64,000 nucleotides of DNA from Laccaria trichodermophora (taxonomy: Eukaryota; Basidiomycota; Agaricomycetes; Agaricales; Hydnangiaceae), in NCBI GenBank assembly GCA_018417955.1, contig JACTVC010000014.1, positions 744,001 to 808,000 of the forward strand, read 5' to 3'. Made by a program: the position numbers and the translations under genes. Below, piece after piece: positions 1 to 12,361 of this stretch (positions are counted from its first letter, which is position 1; each line of letters begins with the position of its first letter). The notes under the pieces are model-generated. The model did not search any database. It worked only from the letters and a program-made list of their open reading frames with translations, and had not been told where the DNA came from.

Positions 1-2860
1 AAATGCCAAAGCAATGTTCAGTATGACTCACACACTTCAAGAGGTAGAAAACTCACATCCTGAAAAGCAGGAAATGCCACAGCAATGTTCAGTATGACTC
101 ACACACTTCAAGAGGTAGAAAACACACTCTCTGAAAGGCAGGAAATGCCAAAGCAATGGTCAGTATGACTCACACACTTCAAGAGGTAGAAAACACACTT
201 CCTGAAAGGCAGAAAATGCCAAAGCAATGGTCAGTATGACTCACACACTTCAAGAGGTAGAAAACACACCAGCTGCAAGGCAGACAATGCCAAAGCAATG
301 GTCAGAATGACTCACACACTTCAAGAGGTAGAAAACACACATCCTGAAAGGCAGAAAATGCCAAAGCAATGGTCAGTATGACTCACACACTTCAAGAGGT
401 AGAAAACACACCAGCTGCAAGGCAGGAAATGCCAAAGCAATGTTCAGTATGACTCACACACTTCAAGAGGTAGAAAACACACCTTCTGAAAGGCAGGAAA
501 TGCCAAAGCAATGTTCAGTATGACTCACACACTTCAAGAGGTAGAAAACTCACATCCTGAAAAGCAGGAAATGCCACAGCAATGTTCAGTATGACTCACA
601 CACTTCAAGAGGTAGAAAACACACTCTCTGAAAGGCAGGAAATGCCAAAGCAATGGTCAGTATGACTCACACACTTCAAGAGGTAGAAAACACACTTCCT
701 GAAAGGCAGAAAATGCCAAAGCAATGGTCAGTATGACTCACACACTTCAAGAGGTAGAAAACACACCTCCTGAAAGGCAGACAATGCCAAAGCAATGGTT
801 AGTATGACTCACACACTTCAAGACATAGAAAATTCACATCCTGGGAGGCAGGAAATGCCAAAGCAATGGTTAGTATGACTCACACATCAAAAGGTAGAAA
901 ACACACTTCCTGAAAGGCAGAAAATGCCAAAGTAATGGTCAGTATCACTCACACACTTCAGGAGGTAGAAAACACACTCTCTGAAAGGCAGGAAATGCCA
1001 AAGCCATGGTCAGTATGACTCACATACTGAAGGAGGTAGAAAACTCACATCCTGAGAAGCAGAAAATGCCAAAGCAATGGTCAGTCTGACTCACACATGT
1101 CAAAATGTAGAAAACACACTTCCTAAAAGGCAGAAAATGCCAAAGCAATGGTCAGTATGACTCACAGACTTCAAGAGGTAGAAGACACACTCTCTGAAAG
1201 GCAGGAAATGCCAAAGCCATGGTCAGTATGACTCACATACTGAAGGAGGTAGAAAACACACTCTCTGAAAGGCAGGAAATCCCAAAGCAATGGTCAGTAT
1301 GACTTACACACTTCAGGAGGTAGACAACACACTCTCTGAAAGGCAGGAAATCCCAAAGCAATGGTCAGTTGACTCACACACTTCAGCAGGTAGAAAACAC
1401 ACCAGCTGAAAGGCAGAAAATCCCAAAGCAATGGTTAGTATGACTCACACACTTCAGGAGGTAGAAAACACACTCTCTGAAAATGCCAAAGCAATGTTCA
1501 GTATGACTCACACACTTCAGGAGGTAGAAAACACACTCTCTGAAAGGCAGAAAATGCCAAAGCAATGGTCAGTATGACTCACACACTTCAAGAGGTAGAA
1601 AACACACTCTCTGAAAGGCAGAAAATGCCAAAGCAATGGTCAAGCAATGGTCAGCATGACTCACACACTTCAAGGGGTAGAAAACACACCAGCTGCAAGG
1701 CAGACAATGCCAAAGCAATGGTCAGTATGACTCACACATATCAAGAGGTAGAAAACACACTCTCTGAAAGGCAGAAAAGGCCAAAGCAATGGTCAGTATA
1801 ACTCACACATGTCAAGAGGTAGAAAACACACTTCCTGAAAGGCAGAAAATGCCAAAGCAATGGTCAGTATGACTCACAAATGTCAAAAGATAGAAAATGC
1901 ACCAGCTGAAAGGCAAGAAATGCCAAAGCCATGGTCAGTTTGACTCACACATGTCAAGAGGTAGAAAACACACCAGCTGAAAGGCAGAAAATGCCAGGGT
2001 AATGGTAAGCATGATTCAAGCAAATGAAAAGGTAGGAAGACACACAGGCTGAGAGGAAAAAAAGTGCCAAAGTGATGGTCAGTATGGCTCACACACTTCA
2101 AGAGGTGGGAAAACACACAGGCTGAGAGCAAAAAAGTGCCAAAGTAACTGTCAGCATGACTCTCACACTTCAAGAGGTGAGAAAACACACTCTCTGAAAG
2201 GCAGAAAGCACAAACATGACAGTCAGCATGAATCAAACATATCAAAAGGTGGGAAGACATGCTTCCTGAGAGGTAGAAAGTGCCGAAGCAATGATCAGTA
2301 TCAATCAAGCATATCAAAAGGTGGCAAGACGTGCTTCCTGAGAGGCAGAAAGTGTCAAACTGATAGTCAGTATCAATCAAGCACGTCACAAGGTGGCAAG
2401 ACCCACACGCTGAGAGGCAGAAAGAAGGGCGAAAGCGATGGTCAGCATGAATCAAGTACATCATAAAGTGGGAAAGGCCCACACGCTGAGAGGCAGAAAG
2501 TACCGAAGCGATGGTCAACATGCATTGAGCACGTGACAAGGTGGGAGGAAAACGCACACGCTGAGAAGGTATCAAAGTCACGGTCAGCATGAATAGCGCA
2601 CTTGAAAGGGCGGGAAGACGCACTTCCTGAGAGGCAGGAAGTGCCAAAGTGACAATCAGCATGAATCATGCACATCAACAGTTAGCAAGACACACTTTCT
2701 GAGAGGCAGAACATGCCAAAGCAATGCTCAGCACGAATCAAGCGCTTCAAAAGTGGGAAGACGCACCTTCTGCGATGAAGAAAGTGTGAAAGACACGATT
2801 AGCATGAATCAAACCCTGCAAGATGTGGGAAGACACACAGTTTGAGAGGCCATTCAGGAG
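1..2860. repeat. 71-bp tandem satellite array with higher-order structure
   Basis: About 40 head-to-tail copies of a 71-bp unit with the core GACTCACACACTTCAAGAGG, separated by a variable stretch (CACACTCTCTGAAAGGCAG and variants). Units starting at 1, 72 and 143 are repeated nearly base for base at 498, 569 and 640, so part of the array is a 497-bp higher-order repeat of seven units. Copies are homogeneous up to about 1.9 kb and then diverge towards 2.86 kb, where the core becomes GGTGGGAAGACACAC-like. Short open frames on both strands follow the repeat period and are not genes. The array continues past the left edge of the window. Confidence 0.95.
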
Positions 2861-3564
2861 GAGAAAAGGTTGGAGGACGCAAGGAATGGGTGAAAGAGAG
2901 GTTCGCAGATTAGTACGCCACGGTTCGGAACGACAACTGTCAGAAGCCACAGCCTCGCAGCGAGAATAGTTCACACCATCGCCACACGGAGCCGTAGTGT
3001 TATGTGCCCCGGCTTTGGCTTGGTTCCAAAATTGAACGTTGAACATTGAACCCTGAGCAGGTTAACAAGGGCCCGGCTCGGATATCTGTTGACTGACAGG
3101 TCTTCCAGCGACGGGTAGGATTTCGCTCTATTTCGCTGCGCTCATCCTTTTGACGAAGTCAAATTAGATAATCACGTGAGCGCCAACTCAAGGCGGATTT
3201 CGCGGAGGTGTTGTAATCATTACGCATTGCTCAATGGACAAAGATTTTGACCTCGAGTTTCTAATCCACGTTGAACAAACGTCTGCTTCGGGCCTTCTCA
3301 TGCAAAATCAAATTCTGAGCCAATAACCCTCTCTAGTGTCTATAACTCCGGCTTCCAAGATGGCTTTGAGCATGGTCGTATCCACGGTTTAATTGAAGGC
3401 AGGGCCTTAGGCAGAGAAAAAGGATTCGAAATGTGGGAAGAGCTCGGGTATTACGAAGGTTTTGCAGGGTTTTGCATTGACTTGGAGAGCCATACATGAA
3501 AAACAATCAAGACAACAGTTCGTCTCGTCATCTTTTTTATTTCCCTAGCCTGACATGAGTTTAG
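2861..3564. other. No gene recognised
   Basis: Unique sequence after the satellite. I see no exon with family similarity. A possible 3' splice site lies at about 3564, upstream of the next coding fragment. Confidence 0.4.
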
Positions 3565-3883
3565 CCGTTCAATTCCACACATTCGTAACCTCCTCGAGCT
3601 CATCTCCCCATTCCCGACCATCAACTCATCTGCTGCTGATGCGGCATCCGATGTGGACATTTCAAAACTCCTGCGCCAGATTCGATCCAAATACAAGATT
3701 TTATGTTCAAGTCTTGGTGTTCGGCCGAGATTGGCGGCATCAGGACAGACACCATCTCAAGATCATGAAGAGGGGGACATGGATCCTGACCAAACCTCGG
3801 AGCAGAAGAGCCAGTTGCCTGTTTGGAAGACAGAGGAAGGGAATGCCTCACAGCCAGTGACTGGAAAAGATCTCAGCTTTTGA
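3565..3883 (+). CDS. Hypothetical protein, terminal exon (partial)
   Basis: An open frame runs from a TTTAG-type acceptor at 3564 to a TGA at 3881-3883 and codes about 105 residues. The middle is rich in D, L, R and K (DISKLLRQIRSKYKIL, helical in appearance) and the tail is acidic and polar. There is no in-frame ATG near the 5' end, so either an upstream exon was missed or this is a relic. I do not recognise the family. Confidence 0.3.
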
Positions 3884-4658
3884 TGCTCGGCGTGTGTCCT
3901 TCCGTCAGGATTGTCTCTCCCGAATCACAAAGCAACCAGCCCGTTGAGTAACCACGTATTATCACGCAACCCTATTTCTGACATTGACTTTCCAGTGAGC
4001 AGAGCCGTAACTTAGCGGTTTTCACTCATGATTCCCTACGATACCCATGCCTGTGTACGTATCTCCGTTGGGTGACCGGATTGACAATGCATAAAACCAT
4101 TCAACACAACCATACGAAATGGACGGGCTATAGTCGATGGCTGTTATGTCTCCCGAAGAACGCAGTTATCTCAACTCACCCCGCCTCTCTCTTGTCGCAG
4201 ACGGTGCAAACGGGGAAAGTAATCACACCACATACCGCAACTACGCGTTTCGAAGTCCCCATCGACTCCAACAATGAATTGGAGTTCTCTCCGGCTAAAC
4301 TCTTCAACGCCCTCTGGTGATTTTACGGAGTGCACTTAAACGTGTATTATTCAACGTGATTTGCGAAAATTAAATTCTGTAGTTCAGCGAGGAGTGGACG
4401 GAGATTTTGGATATTTCAAACTTTACTACATTGGGACTTGGGTAACCTATCTGCGTACATTGCGTGCGTAGACGCTACAGAAACGCGCATGGACATCTGG
4501 CGAATGCGTTAAGAGCAGACAAGCTCATATATGCAGATTACTTACAGCTCGGAAACCTCATCAAAGAGGGGAAAGAAGCTGACAATCGTCCACGACAACC
4601 TTGGGGAGAAAAACTCAACATATGTTTGAGTACCAAGTCATAATCCTTCAGTCTAACT
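3884..4658. other. Mostly noncoding; possible exon relic at 4199-4320
   Basis: A frame preceded by a CTTGTCGCAG acceptor at about 4200 runs to a TGA at 4318-4320 (about 40 residues, ending FSPAKLFNALW). No start, partner exon or family could be assigned. The rest shows nothing. Confidence 0.25.
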
Positions 4659-5021
4659 TCAATCCACTTTCTGTGCCTTCATAGCAGCCATCTCCTTCTT
4701 CGCCTCCTCCACAACACTGTGGAAGTACTTGTTCGTCTTCGAGGCCGCGACCGCACCAATAACAACCACAGGGATTATTAACCAGATCACAGGAATGATT
4801 GACTCTGGCAGAACACCAAAATACAACGGTTCTAACTTCAAGAAGATGGGAATGACACGAGTGATAGCTTCTGGTGGTGGCGACCTAGCGCGAGGAGTAA
4901 GGACTCCGGTGAACACTAGCTGTATTCGCGCGTACTTCCGACGCGTCTTTTTGGGTTGTTGGTGTAGCGATGCGGGTATGGATGGTGATATGGTAGCTGG
5001 GTCGAATATCTTCATGTACAC
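4659..5021 (-). CDS. Small hypothetical protein with one membrane segment
   Basis: A 120-residue frame starting at an ATG (5021-5019). A basic N-terminal half (KKTRRKYARIQ at about 24-34) is followed by a hydrophobic segment (SIIPVIWLIIPVVVIGAVAA, about 75-94) and a charged tail rich in K, E and A (VVEEAKKEMAAMKAQ). This suggests a small single-pass membrane protein with a helical tail. I do not recognise the family. Codon use and the clean membrane segment favour a real gene, but an upstream exon is possible. It lies 630 bp beyond the 3' end of the copper amine oxidase gene, on the same strand. Confidence 0.5.
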   Translation of the reverse strand: MYMKIFDPATISPSIPASLHQQPKKTRRKYARIQLVFTGVLTPRARSPPPEAITRVIPIFLKLEPLYFGVLPESIIPVIWLIIPVVVIGAVAASKTNKYFHSVVEEAKKEMAAMKAQKVD

Positions 5022-5651
5022 GTCAACTGGGTGCTATGAATGTCCTCAGATAACGAAGGAGTGAACAATCATGAAGAGCTTACGAAGGCCGCCCATGATA
5101 AACGAAGAGTGAACTTTGAAAATGACTTCCACTCGTCGTGATCTGTCTCGAGAACGACCCACAGTTGGTTAGGACACGCCGTTGGCGCGTCTAGACGAGT
5201 ATTCCAGCTCTCTAGATCTGCACATGGGGGCGAATCTTTCGAAATGATGGTTCCCAGGGGTAATGCAGTTACATTCCATCGAAGCAGCGACTCCCCAGGT
5301 CGTAAAACTGGCCTGAAGACGTGTCATTCATAGCAGAAGGCGGAGTAATGATTTGTGTGCTGACCAGTTCGGTACAAAAGCAAGGTCGACATTTTTCTCT
5401 TCTGTCGCTATGAAATTGACGATCTCCGTGTTCCCCAATGCGGAGATCACGTAGACAAAGAGAAGGAAGAGAGATGAGGAGGATATCATTGTCTCGCCGC
5501 TTCACCCCGGGCCGCAGACCGAGCGTAAATAAAGTTCTAGAGAACAGCAAAAATTTACAAAGCTCAAAATATGTATTATCGTAGTGATGGGCTACATAGT
5601 GACAAGGTATACAGAACAGTCCGTTGTCTGTCGAGGGCGTTCCTTTCAAAG
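5022..5651. other. Intergenic, 3' of the amine oxidase gene
   Basis: Short open frames on the minus strand overlap the amine oxidase 3' end and have no family similarity. Nothing else recognised. Confidence 0.4.
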
Positions 5652-8595
5652 TTACAATTGCGATGTCACTGGACCATTTCGCTGACAGCTGCATGTTCCA
5701 TTCGGATTCGACGGAGTTGAGCTTCCAAACGCTGGTGTACTTAGAGGGTCCCTCGTGCCAGGTACATCCATACTCGGATTAGATTTGAAGAAGGATGTGG
5801 GTTTGAACGAGACGCTCAGGTGTTCCACAGGCATACTACAACATACCAATATAAGCATTAGTAAGGATTGGAAGACATAGAAAGCAACGGGAAGAACGTA
5901 CACAGGCCAATCCTCGGGTCTGGGTATGTGGGTAGTGCCTTCAAAAGCGAGCAACTCAATACCATGACAGGTTGGAGGGAAGAGAGAAGTACTGACCAAC
6001 TGTCAAATAAACTAAAATATCCTCATCAACGACAGGCAACTCCCCCTCCACCCATTTTCCAATTGAATCTTCCGGCTCACTCCTTGTTTGCGGAACATAC
6101 TTGCCAGAAGGCCACATCCGCTCGCTGCCCCACTTCCCACCTTCACCTTCGACGTCTCTGCACACCCAAACCGTGTTCTTCAAAAAAGCAGCCCTGATAG
6201 CAGCCCAGCCATCTTCCCTAACCATCAAAGGCGTCGCCCCTCCTTTCACACCGAGCGTATACCCAACGTCTCTGCCCGAACTGTAGTGCTTCTTGGCCGA
6301 GTTGACAATCCTCCACCTGCGTTCTTTAGCATAATCATATGCCCGCCCTGCTTCCTTTTCAATGACTTTGTCCACGGAGATGAAGGCGTTTCCGGCAAAG
6401 TTCGCAGCTGACTTTGTAGGTGCATCAGGCAAGGGCATGATATCCGATTCGATGAGGGTATTGTTGAGCCCGTCGATCATTGGGTCAACACGAATGCTGA
6501 ACATATGTTGATGGTAGTGTGCGTTGATATTGGGAGCCACCAACGTGCCGTGTGGGCTGGGCTCGCCGTTGTTCGCGACGTAGGTCTGCAAAATTCCCGT
6601 AAGTCGGATCTCGAACTCGATGCTACCGTCTTGGTAGAAATAATAATTCCAAATGTATTCTGTCAAGCGCACAAGTGAAGAGAAATCATCAAGGCAGGGA
6701 GATTGACGACAAACCATAATTCGCCAATGTGCACACCATGCTGATCACCAACCTGCGTCTTCGTACAGTATGCGATCTGCCTCCGGGGCGGTAATCTGAG
6801 TGCTTCCAAAGGACGCCAGCGTCTTCTTCGTGTATGCAGATTACATTCTTGATGACAAAGGCACTCCCGTCATGGGCGACGTATGCACCTGGCTATCACT
6901 GACATCGGTTTTCAAGAGTTCACTCACACACAATCCAACATACCAGGTAATGTATCTGCCCTAGGCAATCACAACCAAGTGAAAGCTCGTTTGCCATCGT
7001 TCCCATGCCATATTCCCCCCTATGCAAGACTTGTTAGAAGCAACTAATGGTCTTGCAGAAAGACTCACGAATCGAAGGCAAACTTTCTTGGATGTGGATG
7101 TTCTGGTGCGCCATAAGGTACAACCATCTCCGCCAAAGAGAGTCGGTACATGATGGGCCTCACTTCCCCATGGTCATTGTACGTTATCGTCGACAAGGCA
7201 ATACCTTCTCGATGGCTGAAAGCTGATAGTCTCTCGGTCAGCCTCTAACTAAGGTGATATGGAAGAACTGGCTGACCGACATGCATCTTCCAGTTCTGCC
7301 ACTCTAGCACATGACCGTCGATCTTGAAACTCACACCTTCAGGCTGGACGACATGCAGAGGTTTCACGTCAGTTCTCTGAGTATATCCACCCTCTTCAGT
7401 ATCTGCCATCAAGTCAGGCAGGAAGTCCCACGCTCGTCGGGGAGGTAAAATGCGCTCGCGTCCGGATGCTGCCAATGCATCGACGTCCTTTGGTGGTGCA
7501 GCGGTACTGTCTGCGCTGAGCTTTATGGCACCTTCTGGTGTGCGAACATAGCGTGGGGGAAAGTCTAAAACAAAAAGGCCTATGAGAAACCGATGCAGGA
7601 CCAGCGTTGATCACGACCCACCAATATGAATGCATTCTCTCTTGTGGACGTCGACAATGGGGATGAAGTCCTAGAAAGCGACTCCTTTGAATTTCATGAT
7701 GGAATGATAGGATCAATACTACTATACCATAGGGTGGGCATAAAGGTTATCGTGTTGCGAAAAGCGAGCGAAGACTAGTGCCTGTTGCACCCTTCTACTT
7801 TGAGGGAACCGTTCGTCGTACCCTATTGACCACCCGTCACAAAATATTTGCTCAGGAAGGATGCCTAGACCCGAGGTCAAGCAATGTACGGGTTAGATGG
7901 AGGAGTACGACTTACCGACTTGCTTCGCGAGAGCTTGAACCTTCGGGTCATTCTTCACCACAGCTTCACATGCAAGAAGCTCCTCCACGGAAATTTGTGA
8001 ATGAACTTCTTTTGGAAGAAGAGTAAGAATGTCGATATTCCATGCTTGGTCGCTCAAAGACAAGATTGCGTTATAGGAGCGGCTGTATAAGGAATGAAGA
8101 GAGGCTAGAGCATTTTAACGTCCGAGTCCGTGGCGTACCCATTCACAACATCTATGAACTTTCCAGCAACGAAAGATAAGCCTCCTGTATAACAGAAAAA
8201 CAGAAAAACATACGTCCACTTCGGCCTTTCTGACAATCGGAACGGGCTCCTCGGGTTTTCCCCCGGGTGTCAGAGGAATTCCAAGGTGCGCCAAGACTGC
8301 TCTTTTCGGCGCAGGTAACAAAGAGCAAGTAACGAATTTGATGGCCTTAATCTCTGTCTTCGCAGCAATGTAATGCCGAACGGCGAGCGTTATAACGGGG
8401 ATCTACACACAATTGAGTATTCAACGACTTGAACTCCAGATAATGTATGCAAGATGATACCTCATTGGAAGTTAGGGGGTCCAAAGGGTGATTGAAATCT
8501 TTTCGAAGATGTTTTCCAGGTGAAATTTGAATGGCGGTCGCTGTGCCCGGAATTACAGGACCATCTGGAATCATGTCCTTCACTAGTGATTGCAT
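5652..8595 (-). CDS. Copper amine oxidase (TPQ quinoprotein), 13 exons
   Basis: Oxidative deamination of primary amines to aldehydes with release of H2O2 and ammonia, using copper and a self-made topaquinone. Joining exons across 12 short introns gives roughly 750 residues, a normal fungal length, from MQSLVKDMIPD (ATG at 8595) to a stop at 5652. The N-terminal domains carry KRAVLAHLGIPL, VDFIDVVNG, RRVQQALVFARF and NLYAHPMDFIPIVD. The catalytic domain carries HVVQPEGVSF, FDSGEYGMGTMANELSLG (probable catalytic Asp), the cofactor motif TLANYEY (split after NY by an intron at 6660-6714), the copper ligands HQH in AHYHQHMFSIR, and the third His in TTHIPRPEDWPV. One splice junction is unclear: near 6935 the frame fits only if a GTGAGT donor about 20 bp inside the expected exon end is used. 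No signal peptide is evident. Otherwise the gene looks intact. Confidence 0.95.
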
Positions 8596-10645
8596 TGGTT
8601 GAGTGGGAGGATAGCAGAGACGTCAAAAAGGTACCGTACCTTTATACCTCGATAAACAGGTCTCAGCCTTTTTGGTGCAAGGCTTGGATCCGGACAGTCA
8701 AGGTTCTGATTGGCCTTGTGGCCTTGCAAGTGGATAAGATACCCTGAGATGGTTCTCCTGCAAAGTGAAAGGCCGATCAGGTGACGGACCAGCAGATAAG
8801 ATATGGTCGTGGGCCAGTCATGGGTTGTAAACTTCAACAACCTCAACCTCAATTTTGGTGCAACTACACTAGAGAACATCGCGTGCAGCACTGGTTCAAA
8901 CAACATAAATGATTTCAATCCAAGCCACTGGACATCATCTTACCCATTTCAAGTCGAACAAATGATCAGTTAAGCGCCTGACATACGCTGGAAGACGCGC
9001 CAAGCCTGAGGTGCTGAAGAATGTGGGATTGATAGGAATGGGAATAGGTGAGCGATATCTTTTCCCATAGTCAGGAGGTGTTCTGAGAAGTCCACCAGTG
9101 ACAGTGACAGAACCAAGAAAGCTTGTTAAGTAAAGCGTTCGACGATTACCGGTGTGGAGTTCTATGGTCTCCCTACAGTTTGAGAAGTCTTCTTGCTAAA
9201 CGCTACATTATAAAGCCCCACCACCACGCAGCCCGCCAGATCCTTGAAGATGCGGACATCAGTGTTTATATCCCCCATCCCCTTGAAGTCCTCGAGGGCA
9301 CATCTTTTCCACCCTACAAAAGCTCCTTATCCACCGGCGTGACGATACACGTCAAAGAAGGACACCATGTCCCTCTCGGGTTTCACCAACCGGAGTCTGA
9401 TAAACCCCGATATCGTATCACGTTACACAACGCTTTCTATGCCGCGTTAGGAAACGACTTTCATGAGCCTTTCGTAACCCAGGCTCGAAGTTTGGCCTAG
9501 GCGCTGTGCCATCTTCAATGGCCCTGCCAACTGCCAAACCTACTTTCCGTTCCTCGGAGGTCTGGTAGAACGCTACCACTCAACTTAGATGTTATAATCG
9601 CGCTCCTCAAGTACATCTGGCAAAGAACAGAACTTATCTCCGAAGTATAACACAAGGTTGCAATTTTTGCACTTCTTTTCGGTGTGTTTTCACCGACTTC
9701 AATAGCGCTAATTACACTCATTTATTTTTTCTCACCCCCATAAAACTTTTCAATGGCGACGTAGCCCGAACGTAGCCCTCCTGATCCGGGCTGGTCAACC
9801 ACACGGCGCCGCTGTCTCCGCTTTAACAACTGTTCGAAGTTGACACAGAGATGATAGATCACACCGAGACTCTCGCGTTGTTGGTTTTAGCTTGGATTAC
9901 CTCCGAATGGTTATCGTTCAAACATTGGACTCATTTATTTCTTCCCACCTTCCAAAAATAGGGGAGTTGGCGCCTTTTCGGACCCGTGCTTTTTTGAATG
10001 GTGTTACCGCGACAACATCTCTCTTGAAATTTTTACAACACGCGTTCTCAGCTCTTGAAAGACATAATCGGCTTACTCCGTCTCAAGCCTGTCCTTAAAT
10101 TGACGAAAGGGTCCAGCACCTTTGTTCTGCTCTTACAGCTCCTTTGTCTGTAACAATGAAGCATGCAGTGTTCTCAAGCAAGGAAGGATTTCGGATAATT
10201 AACGCAAATGCCGAGCCTGTGTGGGTTGCTTCTGTTTCCAGCACGACTGTGCGTATCATCATCATGTTCATCCGAATATTGATGACCTCGCTCCCACCTG
10301 CAAGGCAGCTAGAACAGTTTACAACATTACTTTCTGAGCTGGAAATTTTGAAATAAGTTGTACCTAGTTACGGTTGGCCCTGTGGCCTGGCATCTTCTCT
10401 TCCTCCTCCGCCGCATTCCATCTTGTCAAGGGCTGTTCATTTTTTTATCCCTGGAACTCTTTCCCTGAACTAGTGACGTCCTGATAGATTTTTGTGACAT
10501 GATTGATTGGACGCGCTTCACGTGACCAGAAACGCGCTGCACCGCGTGTTGAATTTGGTTTTCATCAAACATCTGTGACATAAATATCAACCTCATTATT
10601 TGCTCATTAGCAGCTCCCCTTTCTCCCCTCCCTCTTTTGCCCCCC
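8596..10645. other. Intergenic; unassigned open frame at 9123-9500
   Basis: Contains the upstream regions of the amine oxidase (-) and homeodomain (+) genes. A + frame at 9123-9500 (about 125 residues, with YIPHPLEVLEGTSFPPYKSS) has acceptable codon use but no recognised family and no clear start; it may be an exon of an unknown or decayed gene. Short frames at 9892-10098 and 10144-10356 are unconvincing. Confidence 0.35.
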
Positions 10646-11579
10646 ATGCAAGCCACCCACCCGTCGCTGTCCCGCACGTCCTCAACCACAAGCATTGACT
10701 CTGCCGACGAGACTATGAGCAATAGCACGGTGACAGCAACCCGAAGGACACGAAAACGGTTCACCCATGCCCAGCTCGTCATGCTAGAAAACCTCTTCCA
10801 CCAAAACTCGCACCCCTCGCGCGAGGACCGCGAAGCAGTCGCGAAAGCCGGGTCAATGTAAACCGTCACACCTGTCTTCTGCGTGTTGTCAGCCGCTAAC
10901 CGCGTCGACTCATTTATCCAGGGAAATAAAATCTGTCACTATCTGGTTTCAGAACAAGAGGCAAACGGAGCGCAAAGTGGCCGCATCTACCGCAGCAGCA
11001 GCTAACAATGCCAACCATGCTGTCCCATCTTCCTCTCCGCCCCCTCTTAGCAGCAGAAGCGGCTCAACGACATGCACAGCGCGTCTTTCTCTGGATCGCG
11101 TCGCGTCACGGTCGGAACTGCGATCCCCAGCAGCCCGCACACCTTCACGGCGCAACCCCAATGGTGCCATTTGGGACAACATGCCCTCTTCTCCACTTGT
11201 GTCGCCCACCAGCCCTCCCTCACGCGAGTACGTCGACTTTGGTAAGAACCCGCGCACACGGCGCACGCTAGAGTGGGCCTGTGCGGCTGCACGTCTAGCA
11301 GAGAGGGACACACCCGTTTCTCATAAAGGAGGCAGGACGACTCGGCGCCAAGGCCTTAGGAAGGAAGCGTCAGCGACAGACCTGGACTTGACGGACGAGG
11401 AGGCTGACGAGGCGATCACACCACCCAGTACGTGGGGGAAGGACGATAGGAGGTGGGCGGAACAGATAGGTGGCGGCGGCGCTGGTGGGAAGCAGCAGCC
11501 CCTTCCCAACGGCGTAGAAGATGACGACATGTTGAAGGCAGCTCTGGCCCTCTGTGGCCTTGGTCGTCGATCGATGTGA
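10646..11579 (+). CDS. Homeodomain transcription factor
   Basis: Exons 10646-10851 and 10922-11579, with a 70-bp intron inside the homeodomain, give 287 residues. The ATG at 10646 gives MQATHPSLSRTSS. The homeodomain spans about 33-88: RRTRKRFTHAQLVMLENLF in helix 1, a PSREDREAVAKAG middle, and recognition helix IKSVTIWFQNKRQTERK with the diagnostic WFQNKR. The rest is low-complexity and Ser/Pro/Arg-rich (a run of alanines after the homeodomain, SSPPPLSSRSGS), with an acidic patch TDLDLTDEEADEA at about 227-239 that could be an activation region. It is expected to bind DNA in the nucleus. It resembles the non-mating-type homeobox regulators of agaricomycetes; it is not flanked by an HD1/HD2 partner, so a mating-type role is unlikely. 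Target genes unknown. Confidence 0.9.
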
Positions 11580-12361
11580 TTTCCTTCTGCTCACGAAATG
11601 CAATGACCCCCGTAATGACAAACTGAGAAGAAGAGAAGATTTTTAAACCCTTGTTTACGGATTATTTTTTTACAGTTATTTCCTTCCTTTCTCAACGTGC
11701 CGCTCCTTCCTCAAAATTCAAGCCCGTTGGGTTTTATCAAGGCCTGCTTTCTGGCTCTTCGTGTGTGCCACGTAGCTGACGAGAACTAGAGTTGGAATTT
11801 GGACTTTCCGTCCGTCTTGCTTTCTTATTCCTTCCTTTGTATCGCCCCTCTATTACACCGCACAACGCTTACACGTTCCTTCATCTTCTGCAGCTTTCTT
11901 TGGCTGGTAACAACGACGACGTGATTAGCTCCAGAGCTAGCCTCTACTGGTTAAGAAGCGATACTCCCAATCTGTCGATGCTTGACACTGCTGCTCTTCG
12001 AGATGGCTCAAGCCTTTCTTTCCTTTTTACGTCCTGCCCTTGTATTTTAATTGTACCTGTCGGGTTAATTTCAACAAACGTGTGCTTCTATCAAATGTCA
12101 TCGGAAGATGAAAACTCTCACTCTATTCTCAAGGATTCCGACGCTGTCATCACGTATGATTAATGAGTGTATTGACGCTGTCAGTGTGCAATCTAGAAAC
12201 TATACACACACAGCTTGAATATATGTAGCGCAAGTTCGTATATGGTTATGTCGGTGTATATACATTGCAATACTGTACAAAACGTAGTGCTCCAAAGAAT
12301 CCCTAAACTAAAGGAAAGGAAAGAGAGCAGGCCACCCAAAAAAATGAGCGACCCGAATTAA
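11580..12361. other. Intergenic between two convergent genes
   Basis: AT-rich 3' flanks of the homeodomain gene (+) and the lipid-transfer gene (-). An open frame at 11792-12163 has no family similarity and irregular codon use, and is probably not a gene. Confidence 0.5.

Noticed and set aside
1383..2678. Cys/His/Ser-rich open frames on the minus strand
   Set aside because: They follow the 71-bp satellite period and repeat the same peptide; no start context, no introns, no family.
1..2860. CRISPR array
   Set aside because: Units are contiguous 71-bp copies without unique spacers, and the genome is eukaryotic.
11792..12163. 123-residue secreted-like protein
   Set aside because: No family, irregular codon use, lies in the 3' flank between two convergent genes.
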